From: Mycobacteriales bacterium
GTDB lineage: Bacteria > Actinomycetota > Actinomycetes > Mycobacteriales > Mycobacteriaceae
Length of the DNA: 64,000 bases
Reading direction: 5' to 3'
NCBI GenBank assembly: GCA_018376445.1
Contig: JAHABL010000002.1
Location: 1-64,000, forward strand
The notes under the pieces are model-generated. The model saw only the letters and a program-made list of their open reading frames with translations, was not told where the DNA came from and did no database searches. Below, piece after piece: positions 43,893 through 53,465 of this stretch; within the stretch, counting starts at the first letter, position 1; each line of letters starts with the position of its first letter. Both the position numbers and the translations under genes were made by a program.

Positions 43893-44698
43893 CAATCTTG
43901 CGTAGAGCAGATAATCCGCTGCAGCTGCTTGACTGCTGCAGCAGTTGTCTCAACTTCTTCATGATAAGGTGAGGGCCGCCGAGGTACGGGTCGATCCACC
44001 ATAATAACGGGTATCGCTCGTTTGCGAGCTGCCTCAATCTTCCCATACGTTGCTGCTCCCCCACTATTTTTTGTGACCAGCACATCACAGTCGGCGTGTT
44101 CGAGGAGTGCACACTCTCCCTCCACAGTGAAGGGGCCACGGTCGAGGATGACCTCGTGGGAGTGCGGCAGTGGTGGCGCAGGTGGTTCTACACAGCGGAT
44201 AAGGCAGTGGGTGTCCACAGCAGAAAACGCTGCGAGCTGCTGCCGCCCAATAGTGAGAAACGCACGCTGAAAGCAGTGTAAACGGCTAGCAGCCGCCTCC
44301 ATCGTAGGCACATGAATCCACTGGTCACCAGGTACCTCCCGCCAGGGCGGCCGATGCACGGTAAGAAGAGGAAGGCGGCGTTGGCGGCTGACCTCATGGG
44401 CAGTAGCCGAAATTCGCTCGGCAAAAGGATGAGTGCAGTCGATGAGAGCAACGACATGGTGATCCTCTACCCATTTTCCCAACCCAGGTATTCCTCCAAA
44501 ACCACCGACGCGCACCTCCCCCTGCGGTAGACGCGGATGGGAGACTCTCCCCGCGAGTGAAGAGACGATGGCACACTGGCCGAAGCGGGGATTCTCCACC
44601 AAACATTCTGCAAGCTGTCTTGCCTCGCTTGTCCCACCGAGGATCAGAATAGTTCTGGGACCGTCTGCCCCCACTAGCTGCTCGTCTAAGCCACTCAT
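43889..44698 (-). CDS. cobK: Precorrin-6A reductase CobK
   Basis: 269 aa. An NAD(P)H-dependent reductase with the N-terminal nucleotide motif LILGGTSEARQLAE and the C-terminal LVTKNSGGAATYGKIEAA signature. It converts precorrin-6A to precorrin-6B. Its ATG overlaps the cobM stop (ATGA), the last link in a chain of coupled genes. Confidence 0.94.
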   Translation of the reverse strand: MSGLDEQLVGADGPRTILILGGTSEARQLAECLVENPRFGQCAIVSSLAGRVSHPRLPQGEVRVGGFGGIPGLGKWVEDHHVVALIDCTHPFAERISATAHEVSRQRRLPLLTVHRPPWREVPGDQWIHVPTMEAAASRLHCFQRAFLTIGRQQLAAFSAVDTHCLIRCVEPPAPPLPHSHEVILDRGPFTVEGECALLEHADCDVLVTKNSGGAATYGKIEAARKRAIPVIMVDRPVPRRPSPYHEEVETTAAAVKQLQRIICSTQDC

Positions 44699-45504
44699 TG
44701 TGATTCCTGCTCACGATCAGCGATGCTACAGATCGTATGTCCATACGCATCGCGGGGGCGATTATCGGAGTAGAGATAACTGGTAGGGGCCGCCAGCAGA
44801 TGTGCCTGGGCAAGATCTACACCCGGGCCGACAAAGATCACTGCTGTCATACGAATTCCGGCATCCGCTACAGCCTGCGATAGGTCACTAAGACGGCAGC
44901 GAAGCACTTGCTCCTCTGGCCGACTGGCATAGGCCACAACAGCGCATGCACACTCGGGACCGTACAACGGAAGGAGCTTTTCAACAATACTGTCGGTATA
45001 GGCAGCCGCCAAGTGCAGGGCAAGAGTAGCTCCACTAGCAGCGAGGTTGGCCAGTGTTTCCCCAGGGGGCATGGCGCTAGCTCTCCCCTCGACACGGGTG
45101 AGAATAAGAGATTGCGTAACTGTAGGCACCGTCAGCTCCTGTCCAAGAGCTGCGGCTGCCGCAGCAAAGGCAGGAACCCCGGGCACGATGGAATAGTCAA
45201 TTCCCAGCTTGCGGAGATGACGGATCTGTTCGTTGACCGCACTGTAGACCGAAATGTCTCCAGAGTGCAGGCGGGCAACATCGTCGCCACGTGCATCCGC
45301 AGCCGCAATTAGATCGATAATCTCGGCAAGCGGCCGACGTGCGGTATTCACTAGTTGTGCGGGGGGAGGGCAGTACGCCAGTACCTCAGGTGGAACAATT
45401 GATCCCGCATAGAGGCACACTGGGCACCGTTTCAGGAGCTCCACCGCACGAACCGTAAGCAGATCAGCAGCACCTGGACCGGCACCGATAAAGTACACCG
45501 TCAT
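44695..45504 (-). CDS. cobM: Precorrin-4 C11-methyltransferase CobM
   Basis: 269 aa from ATG 45504, which overlaps the cobL stop as ATGA; an upstream extension is spurious. Tetrapyrrole methylase fold: VYFIGAGPGAADLLTVRA at the start, LYAGSIVPPE, LHSGDISVYSA. SAM-dependent methylation at C-11 of precorrin-4. Confidence 0.94.
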   Translation of the reverse strand: MTVYFIGAGPGAADLLTVRAVELLKRCPVCLYAGSIVPPEVLAYCPPPAQLVNTARRPLAEIIDLIAAADARGDDVARLHSGDISVYSAVNEQIRHLRKLGIDYSIVPGVPAFAAAAAALGQELTVPTVTQSLILTRVEGRASAMPPGETLANLAASGATLALHLAAAYTDSIVEKLLPLYGPECACAVVAYASRPEEQVLRCRLSDLSQAVADAGIRMTAVIFVGPGVDLAQAHLLAAPTSYLYSDNRPRDAYGHTICSIADREQESQ

Positions 45505-46721
45505 TTTTCTACCACCCATTGCACATGTCGGAGGCGGGGTCTCCAAGTGTGCAAATGCCCTAACGGGCTATAGGTTGCTTCCGAGTACTCGGTCAGGCAA
45601 CCACCATAACGAGCGCACGCATCCTCCACTACCCGGAGAGACTCCGTCGTCACGGCAGTAGCGACCAAACGTCCCCCCGGCATGAGGCATTCCCAACAGG
45701 CAGTGACTATTCCAGGTGTCGTCACCCCTCCCCCAATGAAGATCGCTGCGGGAGCAGTCTCCACCTCCCCAAAACTAGCGGGAGCTTCCCCACACAGGGT
45801 GAGGCCGGTCACCCCTAAACGCTCTGCGTTATCGATAATGTCGCGGTGTCGGGTAGCTTCGGCTTCGAAACAATGAGCAGTACCGCCGGTGAGCCGGCAC
45901 CATTCGATGGCAATCGACCCAGAACCCGCCCCTACATCCCAGAGCTCTTCGCCCGCACAGGGAAGCAACTGAGACAGGGTAATCGCCCGCATGGCCTGTT
46001 TCGTGAGCTGCCCTTTGTCGGTGGAAAAGAGCTCATCGGGAAGGCCAGCTGTGCGGCTCGCCCGACTATCCCGGGGATCGCAATATTGGCACTCCATCGC
46101 CAGAAGAGTGATATCTCCGCAAAGAGAGTTTGCGCCCGCTGCTAAACGGGAGAGTTCACTCGCTGTCCCCTCCCACCGCGATGCAGAAGGAGTACCAAGA
46201 TCGCCCAAGAGCCAGAGCCGTGATGCATCGTAGCCATGCCGGCATAGATAGCTGGCGACCTCCTGAACATTCTGTCGCGTAATGCCGTAGATAAGAACAC
46301 GTTGATCCGGCGAGAGCACGCGACGTAACGCATACAGGGGTTTGGTGGTGAGGGAAAAAACTGGGATGTCAGAGTAGCTCCAGCCCAGTTCACTTGCCGC
46401 CAAACTTGCTGCAGTTGGTGTTGGGTAGCACCGAATTTGTACTCCAGCCGGGGCACAGTCGATGACAGTCTCGCCGATACCATGAAACAGTGGGTCTCCA
46501 GATGCGAGGATGACGGTATCGGTGGGAGCCGTCTCAAGGAGGTGGCGGAGCATCGTACGCAGCGGTGAGTGCAGTGTTACAGACTGACCCGTCACTAAGT
46601 GCTCCACCAGGGCAAGCTGGCGTGGGTATCCGAGGACTAACGGAGCGCGGTGAATGAGCTGGGCAACATCACTATCAGGATCAGTTAGAGGGGCAGTGGT
46701 GAGCCCGATGACATGAATCAT
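45501..46721 (-). CDS. cobL: Precorrin-6B C5,15-methyltransferase (decarboxylating) CobL
   Basis: 406 aa from ATG 46721 (overlapping the SDR stop as ATGA); the frame runs 26 codons further upstream without a ribosome site. An N-terminal CobE-type methylase domain (about 1-200, LASGDPLFHGIG) is fused to a C-terminal CbiT-type domain with the SAM loop LWDVGAGSGSIAIEW near 253. It adds two methyl groups and removes the acetate carboxyl. Confidence 0.94.
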   Translation of the reverse strand: MIHVIGLTTAPLTDPDSDVAQLIHRAPLVLGYPRQLALVEHLVTGQSVTLHSPLRTMLRHLLETAPTDTVILASGDPLFHGIGETVIDCAPAGVQIRCYPTPTAASLAASELGWSYSDIPVFSLTTKPLYALRRVLSPDQRVLIYGITRQNVQEVASYLCRHGYDASRLWLLGDLGTPSASRWEGTASELSRLAAGANSLCGDITLLAMECQYCDPRDSRASRTAGLPDELFSTDKGQLTKQAMRAITLSQLLPCAGEELWDVGAGSGSIAIEWCRLTGGTAHCFEAEATRHRDIIDNAERLGVTGLTLCGEAPASFGEVETAPAAIFIGGGVTTPGIVTACWECLMPGGRLVATAVTTESLRVVEDACARYGGCLTEYSEATYSPLGHLHTWRPRLRHVQWVVEK

Positions 46722-47476
46722 CGGGGCATTCTCCGCCACAGTGAGGAGGGTACGAACAGCATGATAGCGGCGAGGAAGCGTAACCGATTGGGCACCCACA
46801 CACGGTGTTTACCAGACCGAATGGCTTGATAGACCTCGGCAGCAACTTGTTCTGCCGTCGATGACATGATGGTAGGATCCATCCCTTGCGTCATCCGTCC
46901 GATGACGAATCCCGGTCGTGCCATCACAACATTGATTTTTTCTTTATGGGTGGCATCAATGAGACCTGAGAGGAAGCCGTCTAGTCCCGCTTTGGCTGAC
47001 CCGTACACATAGTTTCCGCGCCGCACACGCCACCCCGCAATAGACGAAAACGCTACTAATAGCCCGTGGGTATGTTTGCGAAGGTACTCGATAGCTGCAG
47101 TAATTGTTACTACTTGGGCGGTGTAATCCGTGTGCGCAATGCGATACGCCTCTTTCGGATCATGCTCTGCCTTATGTTGATTTCCCAGGACTCCGAACGC
47201 CACGATGATGGTGCTCACCGGCATGCCACAGGCCTTCTCAGCACGCTCGTAGATGGAGGTGAGATCGCTTTCCACCAGAGCATCCCATTCTAGGCAGTAG
47301 ACCTGCTGGGCGCCTCCCCGGAGGAGATCTTCAATAGCTCCAACATCGTGTTGCGACGGGCGCTGTGCGAGGACGACTGGCCGCCCGTTGCAGAGTCTAC
47401 TGGCAAGTGCCACTCCAATCTCAGATCGTCCACCGAGCAGGAGAACACCGCCTTCCGAGGGCTGCAGAGTCTTCAC
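46718..47476 (-). CDS. Short-chain dehydrogenase/reductase, DprE2-like (Rv2073c-like)
   Basis: 252 aa, GTG start at 47476 after AAAGGAAAGGG. Rossmann motif LLLGGRSEIGVALA, catalytic Ser in FSSIAGW and YGSAK (Tyr-x3-Lys) near 155-159. Sequence style and position before cobL match Rv2073c, a relative of the decaprenylphosphoryl-ribose epimerase subunit DprE2. It begins the coupled minus-strand unit sdr-cobL-cobM-cobK. Whether it acts in arabinan precursor synthesis or elsewhere is unknown. Confidence 0.88.
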   Translation of the reverse strand: MKTLQPSEGGVLLLGGRSEIGVALASRLCNGRPVVLAQRPSQHDVGAIEDLLRGGAQQVYCLEWDALVESDLTSIYERAEKACGMPVSTIIVAFGVLGNQHKAEHDPKEAYRIAHTDYTAQVVTITAAIEYLRKHTHGLLVAFSSIAGWRVRRGNYVYGSAKAGLDGFLSGLIDATHKEKINVVMARPGFVIGRMTQGMDPTIMSSTAEQVAAEVYQAIRSGKHRVWVPNRLRFLAAIMLFVPSSLWRRMPR

Positions 47477-47492
47477 AAGAATCCCTTTCCTT

Positions 47493-50123
47493 CTACAGTG
47501 ATTCGGCCACGATACCGCGCTGGATGGCTTTTTTCGCTTGGTAAGAACAGTCTACGAGGTGTTGATACTCTGTGGTATCGAGTTTGGTGAGCTGGGAAAG
47601 AAGGTCCACGATTTGGCGAATGTGTCGAACGAAGTCTCCCGGGGTGACGCTCAGACCAAACATTTTCGCGACGATGAGGCACTCTTCGAGAGGAGCTCTG
47701 CTTGCCCAACGATAGACGGCTGTCGTTAATCCACCGTAAAGAGGGCGGGACAATTCCACGTCGTGTTCCTGCTCCAAGCGGTGAATGTCGCGGGCGATGC
47801 GTTGGGTATCGGCAAAAGTATCGGCGAGTACCTCCGTTTGCGCGGGAGGCCAGTAGTGGTCCGTCTCTTTTCGGGCTTCTCCGGTAATCGCAGAGATCAC
47901 CGCGGCGAGTTCCGCGGGCTCCAACCCATCCCACGCGTGTTCGCGTACTGCTTCTGTGCAGATAAGGTCAGTTTCGCAGTAGATGGATCGGAGAAGAGTG
48001 CCAGCGTCAGTTAGTTGGTAGTCCGAGGTCAGATAGCCGGCGTCATGCAGAATGCTGCACACGCGTGCAAAGTCGGTGGCAAGGGTTCCTGAGGCGTGGT
48101 CAATGTGATGTTGGAGAGCCTCACGTTGTTGGACAAGGCGGGCTCTATCACGGTTGAGGGTGGTAATCTCAGCGTGTGTGAGGTGTCCATGAAGGGGGTG
48201 GCGGCGTACCTCCTTCCGTAGATGGTGTAGGTGGGCTGGAGGATGAAGGTCCTTTTCTCGGCGCGCATCTTTGGGGATACGGATATTACTGTGTGCGAGT
48301 TCCCGGCGGGCGAGCTTCACGGTGTGGGCGTCGTCTGCGGCCCCCTTTTTCTCCAGGTGGATATGGCCGAGGGAATGTCCATTATGCCGAACATTAGAGA
48401 GAGGAGTTGCTCCCACCCAGGTGGATGTCACGACGAGAACACGGTTGTTGCGGGGACGTTCGAGTATCACCGCAAGGATAGGTTTCTTCCGGACACTGAT
48501 GCAGATGACGTCACCACGACGTAGTTTAGCTAAGGCACCTTTAGAGGCGTGTGGCTTGTCCTTGTTCCGCTTCTTTTCCCATGCTTTAGTCTCTATATTG
48601 AGCTGGGAAATAAGGTCGAGGTACTCGGACATTTCGGGGGAAATATCGGCATCTATTGTGGCAAGCTGTTTATCTACTCGTGTCAGCTCTCGTTGCGCGT
48701 GGACTACCGCTGCGTCGTTCTGATACTGCCCGAAGGACTGGTGAAGCAGCACACGAACATCTTCGTAGCTATGGTGGGCCAACAAGTTGACGACCATGTT
48801 GTAGCCGACTTTAAAACTTGAACGAAGTGGTGACGGGTCGGCGTTGTGTAGGGCTGCGAGACGGTCTAGGTCCACTTCTGGGCTGTAGTAGACGATAGCG
48901 TGGCCAGTGGCATCGATACCGCGGCGCCCAGCTCGGCCGATAAGTTGCGCAAACTGACTGCTGGTAAGTTCTTCATGGGTGGCGCCGTTAAATTTTGTGA
49001 GCTTCTCCAATACGACGGCACGTGCGGGCATATTTATGCCTAACGCTAGTGTGGAGGTTGCGAAGACGATTTTTAGCAACCCTTTGCTGAAGAGCTCCTC
49101 CACAACTTGTTTGAACAGGGGCAGCATGCCTGCATGGTGGGCAGCAAAACCACGGCCGAGTGCGGCCCGCCATTGCGCGAAGTGTAGAGTTTCGCGGTCA
49201 GCTTCAGAGAGTTGATGACAGCGTTCATCGACGTGTTGGAAGATGCGCTGCCGCTCTTTTTTCGTCGTCAATGTAACGCGGGAACGAGTACATTGGGCAA
49301 GCGCGGAGTCACATCCCGCACGGGAAAAAATGAAGTCGATTGCGGGTAGTAGGTTCTCCCGTTCAAGTGCTTCGACTATGCGAATCCGGTTGGGAAAACG
49401 TTCATGGTGGCCCGGGCTGTGGAGTACCCGGTCGACGCGGTCTTGCAGGTGTTGTGAGACGTGCCTACCGTTCTTGCTAAGCAGCGGGTAGATCGTGGAA
49501 TTGAGAAGAACGTCGGCTGTGAGCGGTACTGGACGAAATCCCGTACTGACGGTGCTGGTAGGGCCGACAACTGCAGTGATCCAGTCAGAGAATTCAGCGG
49601 TGTTTCCGATGGTAGCGGAAAGTGCAATGAGCTGAATGGTATCAGGAAGCGAGAGGATGACCTCCTCCCAGACGGCTCCCCGGAAGGCGTCCGAAAGATA
49701 ATGAACTTCATCCATTACCACATAGCTGAGGTCGTGCAGAGTGGCACTGCCGGCATACAGCATGTTACGGAGGACTTCCGTCGTCATGACAACGACAGGA
49801 GCATCCCCGTTAATGGATTGATCTCCGGTGAGGAGACCGACATTATCTTTTCCCCACCGAGCGCAAAAGTCTCGATATTTTTGATTCGAAAGCGCTTTGA
49901 TGGGGGTCGTGTAAAACAGTTTCTCAGACTGGTGAAGGGCTAGTACGGCAGCGGCTTCAGCAATGACAGTTTTCCCCGCTCCTGTAGGGGCGCTGACGAC
50001 TACATTATGTCCCTCAGCAATATGGGAGATAGCACGCCGTTGAAATTCGTCAAGGGAGAAAGGGCGACGCGCAATAAAGGCGTCAAGAATTTCTTGTCTA
50101 GCGTGGAGCGTTGTCTGTTCCAT
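47493..50123 (-). CDS. helY: DEVH-box RNA helicase HelY (Ski2/Mtr4-like)
   Basis: 876 aa from ATG 50123, aligned with the known HelY start; the frame extends 20 codons further into tatC. Superfamily II motifs: APTGAGKT at 45-52, VMDEVHYL near 138, SATIGN, and QLIGRAGRRG near 390. A C-terminal DSHCT domain with helical bundle follows, as in Mtr4/Ski2. It probably unwinds RNA during decay. It overlaps the tatC end by 26 bases, the conserved Rv2092c-Rv2093c order. Confidence 0.93.
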   Translation of the reverse strand: MEQTTLHARQEILDAFIARRPFSLDEFQRRAISHIAEGHNVVVSAPTGAGKTVIAEAAAVLALHQSEKLFYTTPIKALSNQKYRDFCARWGKDNVGLLTGDQSINGDAPVVVMTTEVLRNMLYAGSATLHDLSYVVMDEVHYLSDAFRGAVWEEVILSLPDTIQLIALSATIGNTAEFSDWITAVVGPTSTVSTGFRPVPLTADVLLNSTIYPLLSKNGRHVSQHLQDRVDRVLHSPGHHERFPNRIRIVEALERENLLPAIDFIFSRAGCDSALAQCTRSRVTLTTKKERQRIFQHVDERCHQLSEADRETLHFAQWRAALGRGFAAHHAGMLPLFKQVVEELFSKGLLKIVFATSTLALGINMPARAVVLEKLTKFNGATHEELTSSQFAQLIGRAGRRGIDATGHAIVYYSPEVDLDRLAALHNADPSPLRSSFKVGYNMVVNLLAHHSYEDVRVLLHQSFGQYQNDAAVVHAQRELTRVDKQLATIDADISPEMSEYLDLISQLNIETKAWEKKRNKDKPHASKGALAKLRRGDVICISVRKKPILAVILERPRNNRVLVVTSTWVGATPLSNVRHNGHSLGHIHLEKKGAADDAHTVKLARRELAHSNIRIPKDARREKDLHPPAHLHHLRKEVRRHPLHGHLTHAEITTLNRDRARLVQQREALQHHIDHASGTLATDFARVCSILHDAGYLTSDYQLTDAGTLLRSIYCETDLICTEAVREHAWDGLEPAELAAVISAITGEARKETDHYWPPAQTEVLADTFADTQRIARDIHRLEQEHDVELSRPLYGGLTTAVYRWASRAPLEECLIVAKMFGLSVTPGDFVRHIRQIVDLLSQLTKLDTTEYQHLVDCSYQAKKAIQRGIVAESL

Positions 50124-51141
50124 TATCGGCGGGTTCCTCGTCGTCGATGTCGACATCGGCCCATGCCCAACGTTCGTGGACATCGACCTGCGTTGGTGGC
50201 TGACTGTCCGGCAGCGGTGCCGGTGCAGCGATAGTTGAAGCAGCTACCTCCTCCCCATTTTCTGTTAGGGCGGTAGGAGCAACTGCATCGGGCGTTCCTA
50301 GAGGAGAAGCGCTATCGTCGTCGGCGTCCATCCACGCTGGACGTTCCTTTTTCTTGCGCTTGTCGTGTACGCGGCAGATTTGAATAGCAATCTCTTGCAG
50401 CACAGTCAAGGTAAGCGCTAGCGCGGTCATGGAAACAGGGTCCCCACCAGGGGTGACGAAAGCTGCAAAGCAGAAGAGGCAGAGAATAGCGACTCGTCGC
50501 CACTTCTTGAGTTGCTCGTATTGCACCACACCCATGATGTTGAGGGTAACGATGAGCAGGGGTAGCTCGAAGCTCATCCCGAAGATAACGATGAGCGCCA
50601 GAATGAAGTTGAAGTATTGCGTACCTGAGAGCGCAGTAATCTGGACGTTATTGCCCATATTGAGGAGGAAGTCCAACGCTTTTGCGACTACAAAGTAGGC
50701 CAGCACAGCGCCGCAGATGAAGAGGAGGGACGCAATGCCGACATAGAGGAGGGCGAACTTCTTTTCCTTTTTGTACAGACCAGGTGCGATGAAAGCCCAC
50801 ACCTGGTAGAGCCAGAATGGGCTAGCAAAGACGATTCCGGCAACAGTTCCCACCTTTAGGCGCAGCATAAACTGCTCGAACGGTCCAGTTGCGAGCAATC
50901 GGCAGGTATCGTCATTACCCAACTGGAGGCGTGCTTCTGGGGGGATCGCACAATAGGGGCCCCGCAGAATTTCACCGAGGCTAGGAACAACGCCAATGCG
51001 CAGGTCGTACCAGACGAACCCAAATATCATCGCCAGGAAAATGATCCCGACGATGATGACGATGCGTTTCCTAAGCTCTCGTAAGTGCTCCGTCAACGCC
51101 ATCTTTTCCTCTGGCGTACGGATGTGCTTCTTTTGAGCCAA
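50098..51141 (-). CDS. tatC: Twin-arginine translocase subunit TatC
   Basis: 347 aa from TTG 51141; ATG 51102, just after AGAGGAAAAG, is an alternative giving 334 aa. Six membrane helices lie within residues about 30-255, with the signature LTEHLRELRKR and the LALIVIFGMSFELPL motif. A long acidic, Ala/Pro/Asp-rich cytoplasmic tail (about 265-347) is typical of Mycobacteriales. Together with TatA it exports folded proteins carrying RR signals. Confidence 0.94.
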   Translation of the reverse strand: MAQKKHIRTPEEKMALTEHLRELRKRIVIIVGIIFLAMIFGFVWYDLRIGVVPSLGEILRGPYCAIPPEARLQLGNDDTCRLLATGPFEQFMLRLKVGTVAGIVFASPFWLYQVWAFIAPGLYKKEKKFALLYVGIASLLFICGAVLAYFVVAKALDFLLNMGNNVQITALSGTQYFNFILALIVIFGMSFELPLLIVTLNIMGVVQYEQLKKWRRVAILCLFCFAAFVTPGGDPVSMTALALTLTVLQEIAIQICRVHDKRKKKERPAWMDADDDSASPLGTPDAVAPTALTENGEEVAASTIAAPAPLPDSQPPTQVDVHERWAWADVDIDDEEPADNGTDNAPR

Positions 51142-51174
51142 GAGCCTGTTCTCGTTTAGTCAGGAGGGGAAAGC

Positions 51175-51486
51175 TTATTCAGCCTTTTTCATGGGATCGG
51201 TGGCGGGTTCAGCAGGCGTCTCTACCACGACCGTGTCGTCATCGACAATAACTGCATCTGCCTCGACCACAGGTTCGGCCTGAAGCTGCTCTGCTTTCTT
51301 CGTCTTACCAGCCTTGCGGGAAGGCTGGCCGTCCCCATTCTCGTTCTTCATTTCCTTCATTTCAGACTTGAAGATACGCATGGAACGCCCCATGGAGCGT
51401 GCCAGTTCGGGAAGTTTAGCTGCTCCGAAGAGGACGATAATAACGAGCAGGATAATAAGAATTTCCGGCCAACCAAGACTGGGCAT
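51175..51486 (-). CDS. tatA: Twin-arginine translocase subunit TatA
   Basis: 103 aa from ATG 51486, with GGAGG 6 bases upstream; a TTG 12 bases earlier is disregarded. One N-terminal membrane helix (about 7-24), the FG hinge followed by an amphipathic helix (AAKLPELARSMGRSMRIFKSE) and an acidic tail. Lies 34 bases before tatC and 48 bases after pafC. Confidence 0.94.
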   Translation of the reverse strand: MPSLGWPEILIILLVIIVLFGAAKLPELARSMGRSMRIFKSEMKEMKNENGDGQPSRKAGKTKKAEQLQAEPVVEADAVIVDDDTVVVETPAEPATDPMKKAE

Positions 51487-51534
51487 GGTGTCCTCCAACT
51501 AACGTCATAAGAGGGGTTTCACTGTATGGTTAGT

Positions 51535-52461
51535 CTACCGCGCCAACGCCTCCATGGCTCGGTCCACGACAGCCTTTTCTATATGTTCAGGTTGGCATAC
51601 CACCATATAGTCTGCGTAGCGCTGTGCCGTTCTCAGCAACCACGCTTCGGTAAAGTACGGTAGCACGCCAGAGAGCGTGCTGGGGTTACTGTCGGTAATG
51701 GTGATACCGAGCAGCTCTGCCAACCAGACTGCGTCATGACGCAAGGTGACATGTGCTTCCTTGGCCGCATCGTCATCTGTACAGTAGCGTTCAATATCGG
51801 CGTTTTGGAGCGGTTCCTCCCCCTCCCACAAAGCGTCAGGACGAAGCTGGACGATCCGATCTAGTCGGAATTGGCGGAGTTCGCGCGCATCCAAGGACCA
51901 AGCAATGAGGTAGGCGAATCCCTTACGAATGATGAGGCGGTAGGGCAAAACTCTGCGACCCCTTGTCAGCTCACCCGTACCACTAAGATAGTCAAGCGTT
52001 AGTACCCGCCTATCGGTAATAGCAATCGAGAGGGTTTCGGTAGCACCAGGGATTCCGCCGGTGGGTGCAGCGGTGTTGACGGACTCAGTGGAGGAAGACG
52101 GATGGCCGGTCAGCTTAACGAGCACGCTGCGGACTACCGTATGGTTGGCTAGCCCGGGGACCTTATCAACGTGCTCTAGGGCCAAAATAAGCGCGGCTCG
52201 CTCCGCAGGCGTAAGGCGGAGAGGTTTCTCTAATCCCTGCGCTGTGTAGACGTAGATGTTTTCGCCCCATATGTCTATATCGATAAGATCGCCGCCATAG
52301 TATCCGGGGATGCCGCAGCAGACCGCTATCTCGAGGATGGAGGTGAGCTCATGGGGCGAAATTCCGAAGTGTGCAGCTGCTTCACGGCGAGTGATGCCGC
52401 CATGGTTGGCGAGATACGGGATGATGTCGAGGGCGAGCGCCACTTTTTGCGAGGTCTTCAT
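51535..52461 (-). CDS. pafC: WYL-domain transcriptional regulator PafC
   Basis: 308 aa from ATG 52461, which overlaps the pafB stop (ATGA); the longer frame is spurious. An N-terminal winged helix (about 1-60), a WYL domain (about 140-220, AWSLDARELRQFRLDRI) and a WCX extension. PafB and PafC form the heterodimer that activates the RecA-independent DNA damage response in mycobacteria. Confidence 0.93.
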   Translation of the reverse strand: MKTSQKVALALDIIPYLANHGGITRREAAAHFGISPHELTSILEIAVCCGIPGYYGGDLIDIDIWGENIYVYTAQGLEKPLRLTPAERAALILALEHVDKVPGLANHTVVRSVLVKLTGHPSSSTESVNTAAPTGGIPGATETLSIAITDRRVLTLDYLSGTGELTRGRRVLPYRLIIRKGFAYLIAWSLDARELRQFRLDRIVQLRPDALWEGEEPLQNADIERYCTDDDAAKEAHVTLRHDAVWLAELLGITITDSNPSTLSGVLPYFTEAWLLRTAQRYADYMVVCQPEHIEKAVVDRAMEALAR

Positions 52462-53465
52462 TCGGTGACCTCCCCTGCTTGATAGCGTCGAACAACTCGC
52501 TCGAGACAGGTGCGGACGTCCTGCGCCAAGTCGGAGGGCTCCAGCACGGTGGCGTGTGGAGTGTCGGCGAGTACTGCGTCGCGCAGCCATTGATAGCTAA
52601 CAGAATCGAATGAGAGATGTCGTCGTTCGCTGTCGTGAGGTGCGGTAGTGACCCGATCCGCAGCTAGCACCAGCTCCGAACTGGTGTCAGCATCGACCTC
52701 GACAGATGCAGACACGTAGCGTCGCACAGAGGACAGCTGTTGTCGCAGGATCTCTCGTACGGGAATAGGGGGGCGTTCTTCCTGCGCTGGAGCGCCGGTA
52801 TCGGTAACGTCTCCGCTCAGTCGGGAAAGCCGAAAAACTCGCATGGCTCTCCGTTGACGGTCGAAGCCTACGAAGTACCAGTGGCCGTTGTCAGCGACCA
52901 CCCCCCAAGGCTCCACCTCACGTTCTTCTGTAGTGAGTGCTTGTGCGGTGTGGTAGTGGAAGGTGACGGTACTGTGGTGCGCTGCTGCCTCAGAGAGGGT
53001 ACTCAGTCGGGTTAGATCTTGCTCGGTTGTTGCGGACGCGAAGTTGATGAGCCCGGGGTGGGTGCCGTCATCGTCATGTTGCAGTTTGTCGAAGCCACTT
53101 TGCAACTCTCCGTAGCCATCAGCAGTGTAGAGCTGCATGGCAAGATTGATGACGGTGCGCTCTGCCGAGGTGAAGGATAGTGGAGCGAGTTGGTAGTCTT
53201 CTTTGATGATGCGATATCCGGGAATATTGCCCTTTTCATCTGTGCTATCCACGCTGATGGGAATACCCAGGTCTTTGAGGGCTTGCTTATCGCGTTCAAA
53301 CATTTGTCGGCCAGCTTCTCCATTATCTGCAGAGTAGCCTGCTACAGTTTGCCGGATCTCATCCGCAGTGAGATAGACCGGCGTGTTGAGGAGCGCGATC
53401 ACGAGATTGAGTTGACGTTCTAGCGGCGAGACTTTGGGGGTAGGCACACCTTGATGGTAATTCAT
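52458..53465 (-). CDS. pafB: WYL-domain transcriptional regulator PafB
   Basis: 335 aa. N-terminal winged helix (about 10-80), WYL domain (about 150-225, WYFVGFDRQRRAMRVFRLSRL) and a C-terminal WCX domain. Its ATG overlaps the pafA stop by four bases, so pafA-pafB-pafC are translationally coupled, as in the Mycobacteriales. Confidence 0.93.
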   Translation of the reverse strand: MNYHQGVPTPKVSPLERQLNLVIALLNTPVYLTADEIRQTVAGYSADNGEAGRQMFERDKQALKDLGIPISVDSTDEKGNIPGYRIIKEDYQLAPLSFTSAERTVINLAMQLYTADGYGELQSGFDKLQHDDDGTHPGLINFASATTEQDLTRLSTLSEAAAHHSTVTFHYHTAQALTTEEREVEPWGVVADNGHWYFVGFDRQRRAMRVFRLSRLSGDVTDTGAPAQEERPPIPVREILRQQLSSVRRYVSASVEVDADTSSELVLAADRVTTAPHDSERRHLSFDSVSYQWLRDAVLADTPHATVLEPSDLAQDVRTCLERVVRRYQAGEVTE

